37,944 nucleotides of DNA from CAZDAW01 sp964503685 (GTDB taxonomy: Bacteria > Chloroflexota > Anaerolineae > Anaerolineales > Anaerolineaceae), in NCBI GenBank assembly GCA_964503685.1, contig CAZDAW010000026.1:1-37944 (forward strand), read 5' to 3'. This document shows positions 1 to 5,499 of the stretch, piece after piece. Within the stretch, counting starts at the first letter, position 1. Each line of letters begins with the position of its first letter. Under the pieces are notes generated by a model. That model made no database searches. It was not told the DNA's origin and worked only from the letters and a program-made list of their open reading frames with translations. The position numbers and the translations under genes were made by a program.

Positions 1-362
1 CCATCTCTTTTCTCCTGGTGTTGGTTTGCTTCTTTGTATTCACGTATCGCCCTGGTTGTCTGATTTACTTTGAGGGATTAACTTTCACATATCAAATAAT
101 AAGAGTAAATAGCTTATCGGCGAGAAATCGACCGGCGCCCATTAATCCCAGCAAATTGGTAATGATTTTCTGATGCGGAAAATTTTGACAGGTTCGTTGT
201 TTGTACTATATCTACAATTTACTCTTATTTATTATGCCAATATAATTATACTACCCAATGAAAAATTGGAATTTAATAAAATGAAGTTGTATGCTCGCTT
301 TTTACAATATATTTTCATAGCGCAATGTATTTCAGAACAAGGAATGAATGAAGGAATTTTTT
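1..362. other. AT-rich intergenic region, possible divergent start
   Basis: No convincing gene lies here. At the extreme left, an ATG on the minus strand (bases 4-2) is preceded by AGGAG at a good distance, so a leftward gene probably begins at the window edge. The rest is AT-rich and carries the candidate ttuB-ttuA promoter. A 72-codon open frame at 173-391 has low-complexity hydrophobic content, no ribosome site, and overlaps the ttuB start, so it is not called. Confidence 0.4.
185..212 (+). promoter_or_regulatory. Candidate sigma-70 promoter for ttuB-ttuA
   Basis: TTGACA at 185-190, a 16-base spacer, then TATATC at 207-212. The -35 is perfect and the -10 matches 4-5 of 6 bases. It would leave a leader of about 140 bases before the sulfur carrier gene. 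This is inferred from consensus only. Confidence 0.4.
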
Positions 363-557
363 ATGGCGGTCAAACTGACTTTACGGGATAAAGTGTATGA
401 GGTTAAACCCAATTTGCGTCTGGAACAGGCGCTGAAATTACTGGGTCTGCATCCGGATTCTTATCTTGCTATTCGCAATGGCGAGATGATAACCGATGAT
501 GAAGTGTTACGCGATGGAGATACTATCAAGCTGGTATCTGTGATTTCTGGAGGGTGA
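363..557 (+). CDS. ttuB: Ubiquitin-like sulfur carrier protein (ThiS/MoaD/TtuB type)
   Basis: A 64-residue beta-grasp sulfur carrier ending in the exposed Gly-Gly that is adenylated and thiocarboxylated in this family. I chose ATG 363 because AAGGA at 351-355 is well spaced; an ATG at 348 would add five residues but its ribosome site is too close. The ttuA-type thiolase starts nine bases after the stop. That pairing is why I favour the TtuB role (sulfur donor for 2-thiolation of tRNA) over ThiS or MoaD; no thiazole or molybdopterin genes are nearby. The activating E1-like enzyme (TtuC/MoeB type) is not in the window. The specific role is an inference from context. Confidence 0.8.
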   Translation: MAVKLTLRDKVYEVKPNLRLEQALKLLGLHPDSYLAIRNGEMITDDEVLRDGDTIKLVSVISGG

Positions 558-565
558 GCTTATTT

Positions 566-1516
566 ATGAAATGCCGTCGATGCGGTGAAAAAGCGGTTAT
601 TAAGTTGTATGAACATCGCCTGGCGTTGTGCAAGGGGGACTTTTTAAATTGGATGTGCGAACAAACTGAGCGTTTTATTAAGAAGTATCGCATGTTTACC
701 CATGAAGATCGGATCTTAGTCGCTGTTTCGGGCGGCAAAGATTCGCTTTCTCTGTGGGATATTCTTTGCAAACTGGGTTATCAGGTGGATGGGTTGTATA
801 TCGGCCTGGGTATTGATGGCGGGGTAAATTATTCGCGCCAATCACAGGAATACGCCAGACGGTTTGCTGAACAACGGCGTTTGACCCTTCATATCGTGGA
901 TATACCAGAATTATATGGGGAAACGATTGAGATGATAACTGCCCGTACCCGGCGTGGAAAAGACAAACCTTGTTCGGTGTGCGGCATTGTCAAACGTCAT
1001 GTAATGAACCGCATCGCGCGTGAAAAGGGTTACACGGTGCTGGCAACCGGTCATAACCTTGATGATGAAGCGGCTGTTCTGTTTGGAAATACAATAAACT
1101 GGTTGGGCGATTTTTTGGGCCGCCAGAGTCCGGTGCTTGAACCTGAGCCTGGTTTTGCCCGGAAAGTAAAACCTTTTTGCCGCTTTTACGAACGAGAAAC
1201 CGCCGCTTATGCGCTGCTTTCTGGGATTGATTATGTGTATGATGAATGCCCGTTCTCGGTTGGTTCAAAATCTTTATATTATAAGGATATCCTCAGCCGT
1301 CTGGAAGAAGATCGGCCGGGGGCTAAACTGACATTTTATCTCTCCTACTTAAAAGCCAGAGAACAGGGTTTGTTTAACATGCAATCGAGTGTGCAGCCTG
1401 ATTTTTTAAAACCCTGTCCGGTTTGCGGGCAACCGACATCAACGAATGGGGTGTGTACATTTTGCCGTCTTACAGCCGGAGATAGCTTGTCTTGCGGGGA
1501 TAATTCAGGCAGGTGA
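566..1516 (+). CDS. ttuA: tRNA 2-thiolation enzyme, TtuA/Ncs6 family
   Basis: A 316-residue PP-loop ATP pyrophosphatase of the TtuA/TtcA group. The N terminus is a zinc-finger start (MKCRRCG). The PP-loop SGGKDS is at residues 55-60. Cys136 and Cys139 (PCSVCG) with Cys228 (DECPF) match the three cysteines that hold the catalytic [4Fe-4S] cluster in Thermus TtuA. A second zinc finger (CPVCG...CTFC) closes the protein. ATG 566 is preferred because GGAGG at 549-553 fits it; a GTG at 554 would overlap the ribosome site. The gene follows ttuB closely, so the two are probably cotranscribed. The family makes 2-thiouridine derivatives, m5s2U54 in thermophiles, and related members thiolate other positions, so the exact target base is uncertain. 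Confidence 0.85.
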   Translation: MKCRRCGEKAVIKLYEHRLALCKGDFLNWMCEQTERFIKKYRMFTHEDRILVAVSGGKDSLSLWDILCKLGYQVDGLYIGLGIDGGVNYSRQSQEYARRFAEQRRLTLHIVDIPELYGETIEMITARTRRGKDKPCSVCGIVKRHVMNRIAREKGYTVLATGHNLDDEAAVLFGNTINWLGDFLGRQSPVLEPEPGFARKVKPFCRFYERETAAYALLSGIDYVYDECPFSVGSKSLYYKDILSRLEEDRPGAKLTFYLSYLKAREQGLFNMQSSVQPDFLKPCPVCGQPTSTNGVCTFCRLTAGDSLSCGDNSGR

Positions 1517-1531
1517 TGTCTTTTTTGAATC

Positions 1532-1568
1532 AACAACTCCCGCATGAATTGATTTGCGGGAGTTGTTT
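1532..1568 (+). terminator. Rho-independent terminator after ttuA
   Basis: Twelve-base-pair perfect stem, 1532-1543 with 1556-1567, 12-base loop, followed by a T-rich tract (TTGTTTTG). It lies between convergent ttuA and glnA, so it may stop transcription from both sides, although the T-rich tail favours the plus strand. Confidence 0.7.
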
Positions 1569-1615
1569 TGAATTTGAACTGTGACAATATAATATGAGGG
1601 AACTAAAATAAAATA

Positions 1616-2956
1616 TTACGCTCTTTCCAGATATCTTTCCACTTCCCAATCGGTGACATAGATGCGGTAATTCTCCCATTCTGCCAGTTTGTTACTGCGG
1701 AAAGCCTCGTAAATGGCAGGGCCGAGAGCTTTTTTAATGACCTCATCTTTATCTAATTCATCCAGGGCCCGGGCCAATGAAATAGGTAATTCTGTGATAT
1801 TCATGGCTGCTCTTTCTTCGGGAGTCATGTGGTAAACGTTGATATTGTTAAGAGGCTTGGGGGGCATTATTTTTCGTTCGATGCCGTCAAGCGCGACGGC
1901 CAGCATGGCGGTGAATGCCAGATAAGGATTTGCGCTTGGGTCGGGGAAGCGCAGTTCAGCGCGCATGCTTTTATCCTGACCTTTGGTGTAACGTGGAATG
2001 CGGATCAGCGCTGAACGATTGATTTCGGCCCAACCGACGTAAACCGGGGCTTCATAACCTGGCACCAATCGTTTGTAGGAATTGACCGAGGGAGCCACTA
2101 TGGCTGCCAGGGCGCGGGCATGTTCGAGCTGTCCAGCGATAAAATGATAGGCAAGTTTTGAAAGTTTGAACTCGTCATTCGGATCAAAGAACAAATTGTT
2201 TCCATCTTTGTCGAACAGTGATTGATGACAGTGCATTCCGGAACCGTTGATGCCGAATACCGGTTTGGGCATAAAGGATGCGATCAGACCATGTTGCGCG
2301 GCGATTGCCTTAACGGTATATTTCAGCGTCAGAACATTATCAGCGGTTTTGAGGGCGTCATCGAAACGGAAATCAATTTCATGTTGTCCCAGGGCAACTT
2401 CATGATGCCCTACTTCAACTTCCAGTCCCATTGATCTCAAGGCTTCCATCAATTCGGTTCGTACACGGACGGCCTCATCATTGGGCGAAAAATCGAAATA
2501 ACCGCCGACATCATGCGGCACCGGATGGACATTGTTCCCATTTTCCTTGTGCTGGAAGAGAAAGAACTCAGGTTCAGGGCCGACGTTAAATGTCCACCCT
2601 TTATCACTGATTTGTTTCAATATCCGTTTTAATGCGCCGCGCGGGTCGCCGGGGAAGGGGTTGCCATCGGGCTGGTAGATGTCGCAGAATAAACGCGCCC
2701 GGCGCAGTTCGGTTGGCGACCAGGGTAATACCGCATAGGTGTCAGGGTCAAAGCGGAGCAGCATATCACTTTCCTGGATGCGGGAAAACCCTTCGACGGA
2801 GGACCCATCGAACCAGATCCCATCATCATAGGCGGCGCCTAACCGGCTGACGGGCATATCAAGGCTTTTGACGGTACCGGTCACGTCAGCGAATTGAAAG
2901 GAGATGAATTTGATTCCATCTTCTTTGGCTCTTGCGAGCAATTCTTTCTTATCCAT
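1616..2956 (-). CDS. glnA: Glutamine synthetase, type I alpha
   Basis: ATP-dependent ligation of ammonia to glutamate. The 446 residues match the length of the Bacillus-type GSI-alpha enzyme. Family signatures are the FDGSSVEGF segment (about 49-57), the PEPEFFLF ammonium/glutamate-site strand, and the NGSGMHCHQS ATP-site motif. Arg59 in FSRIQESDM sits where the GSI-alpha marker Arg62 of Bacillus lies. The region that holds the adenylylated tyrosine in GSI-beta enzymes reads NVYHMTPEE, so control by adenylylation is unlikely and feedback or transcriptional control is expected. ATG 2956 is chosen over an upstream ATG because AGGAGG at 2962-2967 is ideally spaced. The upstream region holds a promoter, two palindromes and a structured leader. 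Confidence 0.96.
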   Translation of the reverse strand: MDKKELLARAKEDGIKFISFQFADVTGTVKSLDMPVSRLGAAYDDGIWFDGSSVEGFSRIQESDMLLRFDPDTYAVLPWSPTELRRARLFCDIYQPDGNPFPGDPRGALKRILKQISDKGWTFNVGPEPEFFLFQHKENGNNVHPVPHDVGGYFDFSPNDEAVRVRTELMEALRSMGLEVEVGHHEVALGQHEIDFRFDDALKTADNVLTLKYTVKAIAAQHGLIASFMPKPVFGINGSGMHCHQSLFDKDGNNLFFDPNDEFKLSKLAYHFIAGQLEHARALAAIVAPSVNSYKRLVPGYEAPVYVGWAEINRSALIRIPRYTKGQDKSMRAELRFPDPSANPYLAFTAMLAVALDGIERKIMPPKPLNNINVYHMTPEERAAMNITELPISLARALDELDKDEVIKKALGPAIYEAFRSNKLAEWENYRIYVTDWEVERYLERA

Positions 2957-3020
2957 ATTTGCCTCCTGCAGCAAAGATTAAATAAAATCTGGGCGTTGCA
3001 CACAGGCATGCCCAGTTAAT

Positions 3021-3084
3021 AGTATAAACACACTCTGGCAGCCCTTCCATTTGACAGCAACTTGTCAATCTCAGGTCAGACCTG
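3021..3084 (-). promoter_or_regulatory. glnA control region: -10 box and two palindromes
   Basis: On the minus strand a TATACT box lies at 3026-3021, with only a weak -35 (TGGAAG at 3049-3044). Just upstream are two perfect inverted repeats: TTGACA-N6-TGTCAA at 3051-3068 and CAGGTC-A-GACCTG (plus-strand reading) at 3072-3084. Their position suggests operators for a nitrogen or other regulator. They do not match the GlnR/TnrA pattern TGTNA-N7-TNACA, so the regulator is unknown. Confidence 0.45.
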
Positions 3085-3156
3085 TCCACTATGCATTCTT
3101 TGTCCCATCTGTCGCCAGGTGGTTTTGATTTGCATTCGCTTTTTGTAAAGGAGAAG

Positions 3157-3253
3157 GGAACCTGTGGCAGGCTCCGGAGGCATCCGCTGACTTTTCGATT
3201 TTTCCCTGATGTTTCAGGGTTAACACTCTCCGCAGGAGAGGAACCTCCACCTC
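3157..3253 (-). ncRNA. Structured RNA candidate upstream of glnA
   Basis: Read on the minus strand, GGAGG (3248-3244) can pair with CCTCC (3180-3176) and encloses two perfect hairpins: CTCTCC-tgc-GGAGAG (3240-3226) and CCCTGA-aaca-TCAGGG (3219-3204). This gives a three-way junction with an A-rich unpaired joiner. A further hairpin (3175-3157) has eight pairs including one G-U that would be an A-C clash on the other strand, which favours leftward transcription toward glnA. It resembles a cis-regulatory leader, but I could not match it to the glutamine, SAM-I, lysine, M-box, c-di-GMP or T-box consensus. It could also be a stand-alone RNA. Confidence 0.4.
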
Positions 3254-3326
3254 GTTATCTCAGATCTTGTCCGAGACTCAGCCGCTATTTCTCCAGATAT
3301 GTAGTTGTTTATTAATATATTCATGA

Positions 3327-3350
3327 CGATCCTGAATATTCTCAGGATCG
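3327..3350 (-). terminator. Hairpin after the 6S RNA gene
   Basis: Perfect nine-base-pair stem (3327-3335 with 3342-3350) and a six-base loop, just downstream of the 6S RNA on the minus strand. The following bases are AT-rich but lack a solid T run, so termination is plausible rather than certain; it may instead mark the 3' end by processing. Confidence 0.4.
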
Positions 3351-3361
3351 CCGCCGATAAA

Positions 3362-3536
3362 TCAAGACCCCGCCATGCCGTGTGTAGCGTAGTTTTGAAC
3401 CTGACAAAGCAGGTTGGGCTTCGACCCGGAAGATCCGCCTTGGCAAAGCCTAACGCGTCACCGCCGTGAGATAAAAGCCCCTCATAAGAGTGTTGGTACA
3501 AAACCTCAAAGGCTGCATCACGAACACAGCAGGGTA
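3362..3536 (-). ncRNA. ssrS: 6S RNA
   Basis: 6S RNA binds RNA polymerase holoenzyme by mimicking an open promoter. On the minus strand the 5' end (ACCCTGCTGTGTTCGTGA) carries the widely conserved start, and the 3' arm (GGTTCAAAACTACGC, then CACACGGCATGGCGGGGT) resembles the 3' arm of the E. coli molecule. The two ends form a 12-base-pair closing stem with several G-U pairs. A second helix, GGTTTTGTACC with GGTTCAAAACT, follows. A hairpin AACCTG-N6-CAGGTT lies on the 3' side of the expected central bubble. The length of about 175 bases is normal. A good promoter sits immediately upstream. The exact ends are estimates. It lies between aspS and glnA on the same strand. Confidence 0.82.
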
Positions 3537-3541
3537 GTTTT

Positions 3542-3570
3542 TTTATACCACAATTCTGTCAAGGTGCAAA
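3542..3570 (-). promoter_or_regulatory. Promoter of the 6S RNA gene
   Basis: Minus strand: TTTGCA at 3570-3565 (four of six), 17-base spacer, TATAAA at 3547-3542 (five of six). The predicted start lies about seven bases downstream, near 3535, which is exactly where the 6S closing stem begins. That agreement supports both calls. Confidence 0.65.
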
Positions 3571-3636
3571 GAGGAAGAACACAAAAATCGAATTAATTCC
3601 ACATGCAAGCCATCGCGTCTAAAATCTGGCGTTATT

Positions 3637-5403
3637 TCAGATATCCAGCTTGATATGCAATTCTTTCAGTTGTTTGGCTTCGGCCGGCGAGGGCGCATCA
3701 GCCATCACATCACGGGCTGCCTGGTTTTTGGGGAAGGCGATGACTTCGCGAATATTGGGTTCATCTGCCAGTATCATGCAGATGCGGTCTATACCAGGAG
3801 CAATCCCACCGTGCGGGGGTACACCATACTCGAACGCTTCCAGAATATGACCGAAACGTTCGCGGGCGACTTCTGGGTCGAGACCAATCAATTTGAATAC
3901 TTTTTCCTGCAAATCTCTATCGTGGATTCTGATTGAACCGCCGCCAACTTCGTAATTGTTCAGCACCAAATCATATTGCTGTCCACGCGCCTTTCCAGGA
4001 TCAGTATCCAATAAGGGGATGTCTTCAACCATCGGGGCAGTGAATAAGTGGTGACTTGGATCCCAGCGTTTTTCTTCTTCGCTCCATACCATGTATGGAA
4101 AGTCAATTACCCAGCAGAAACCAAGTATGTTCGGATCACGCAATCCCAGACGGTCGCCCAGCATGACGCGCATACGACCGAGCACATCATAAACAATGGC
4201 CGGTTTATCAGCGACAAAGAGCAGCAAGTCGCCATTTTTGGCTTCCAGACGCGTCAGGATGGTCTGCACAGTTTCAGGCTTGAGAAATTTGGCGAATGAT
4301 GAGCGTTGTTCCCCTTCAGAGGTCAGGGCAATATAGGCCATGCCTTTCGCGCCGAGTTGTTTGGCGTATTCTACCAGTTCATCGATTTCTTTCCGGCTGT
4401 AATTGCCCAGGCCAGAGGCATTAAAACCGCGCACGTGCCCGCCGCTGGCAATCGTATCTTCGAATACTTTAAATCCGCTTCCAGCAGCCAGGTCTGTAAA
4501 ATCGCGCAGTTCCATTCCAAAACGAATATCAGGATTATCCTTGCCAAAGCGGTCCATTGCTTCATGATATGTAAGACGCGGCCATGGGCTGGCAAATAAG
4601 CGTTTTTGCGGCGTGACTTTAGCTACCATTGCCGTGAACATACCTTCAACGAGTTGCATGATGTCTTCGCGTTCGATGAAAGACATTTCCATATCCAGTT
4701 GCGTGAATTCTGGCTGTCGGTCGCCCCGCTGATCTTCGTCTCGGAAGCAGCGTGCGATTTGGAAATAGCGTTCAACACCGGCGACCATGAGAAGTTGTTT
4801 TAATTGTTGAGGCGACTGCGGCAGGGCGTAAAACTCGCCAGGGTGAACTCGTGATGGCACCAGATAGTCGCGGGCGCCTTCGGGCGTTGTTTTGAATAGT
4901 ATGGGGGTTTCAACTTCGAGAAATCCTTTTTCATCCAGATAATCGCGGATGAATTTGACCATTCTGTGGCGTAACTCAATATTCCGGCGCATTCGCTCGC
5001 GGCGGAGGTCCAGATAGCGATATTTTAGACGGAGGTTCTCATCGACATCTTCTTCTTTATTGATTTGAATGGGTAATGTCTTTGCCGGGGCAAGTACGGT
5101 GATTGTGCTGGCTTCCACTTCGATTTCACCTGTGGGCAGGTCAGGGTTTTCTGCGCCTTCAGGGCGGTGCCTGACGATGCCTTTTACCTGAATAACCCAT
5201 TCAGCCCGTACGCTTTCTGCTATACTGTGCGCTTCTTTCGAGAGCGAGGGATTAGCTACTACCTGGACGATGCCGAAGCGGTCGCGCAAATCGAGAAACA
5301 TTACCCCGCCATGATCACGGTGGCGAAAGACCCAGCCCGCCAGAGTTACATTTTGACCGATATGAGATGCTCGTAATTCTCCACAGGTATGGCTTTTGTA
5401 CAT
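3637..5403 (-). CDS. aspS: Aspartyl-tRNA synthetase, bacterial type
   Basis: A class II synthetase of 588 residues with the bacterial layout: N-terminal OB-fold anticodon domain, catalytic core (SPQQLKQLLMVAGVERYFQI; RDEDQRGDRQPEFTQLDMEMSF) and an inserted GAD domain. Motif 3 is GGIAPGIDRI near the C terminus. ATG 5403 is chosen because GGAGG at 5411-5415 is well placed; an in-frame extension upstream is not supported. His31 in RHRDHGG is at the position where the discriminating E. coli enzyme has leucine and the non-discriminating Pseudomonas enzyme has histidine. This enzyme may therefore also charge tRNA-Asn, which would need a GatCAB amidotransferase elsewhere in the genome. That specificity is an inference. 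Confidence 0.96.
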   Translation of the reverse strand: MYKSHTCGELRASHIGQNVTLAGWVFRHRDHGGVMFLDLRDRFGIVQVVANPSLSKEAHSIAESVRAEWVIQVKGIVRHRPEGAENPDLPTGEIEVEASTITVLAPAKTLPIQINKEEDVDENLRLKYRYLDLRRERMRRNIELRHRMVKFIRDYLDEKGFLEVETPILFKTTPEGARDYLVPSRVHPGEFYALPQSPQQLKQLLMVAGVERYFQIARCFRDEDQRGDRQPEFTQLDMEMSFIEREDIMQLVEGMFTAMVAKVTPQKRLFASPWPRLTYHEAMDRFGKDNPDIRFGMELRDFTDLAAGSGFKVFEDTIASGGHVRGFNASGLGNYSRKEIDELVEYAKQLGAKGMAYIALTSEGEQRSSFAKFLKPETVQTILTRLEAKNGDLLLFVADKPAIVYDVLGRMRVMLGDRLGLRDPNILGFCWVIDFPYMVWSEEEKRWDPSHHLFTAPMVEDIPLLDTDPGKARGQQYDLVLNNYEVGGGSIRIHDRDLQEKVFKLIGLDPEVARERFGHILEAFEYGVPPHGGIAPGIDRICMILADEPNIREVIAFPKNQAARDVMADAPSPAEAKQLKELHIKLDI

Positions 5404-5426
5404 TGTAAAACCTCCGTATAATAACA

Positions 5427-5465
5427 AATCACCCTTTGCCAGAAGCGCCGGGTGATTGGATTATA
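5427..5465 (-). promoter_or_regulatory. Candidate aspS promoter and adjoining hairpin
   Basis: Minus strand: an extended -10 (TGC-TATAAT) with TATAAT at 5465-5460 and no clear -35. An 8-base-pair stem, 5427-5434 with 5450-5457, and a 15-base loop lies between it and the aspS ribosome site. The hairpin could be a weak terminator for the protease gene or a leader structure. The two readings compete because the predicted start falls inside the stem. Confidence 0.35.
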
Positions 5466-5499
5466 GCACAAACTCATGTGAATAGTTTATTTTTTAACT

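Noticed and set aside
173..391. 72-codon plus-strand open frame
   Set aside because: Lacks a ribosome site, overlaps the ttuB start, and has composition typical of AT-rich noncoding DNA.
3157..3253. Assignment of the glnA leader to SAM-I, M-box, lysine, c-di-GMP or T-box classes
   Set aside because: Only short chance matches such as AGGTGGAGG were found. The conserved cores of those classes are missing.
3220..3501. 93-codon open frame on the minus strand
   Set aside because: It runs through the 6S RNA and its terminator hairpin, has no ribosome site, and its sequence reflects RNA stems rather than a protein.
3538..3544. Run of seven T on the plus strand after GC-rich sequence, like a terminator
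   Set aside because: On the minus strand this is the A tract between the -10 box and the 6S RNA start. The conserved 6S ends favour the minus strand.
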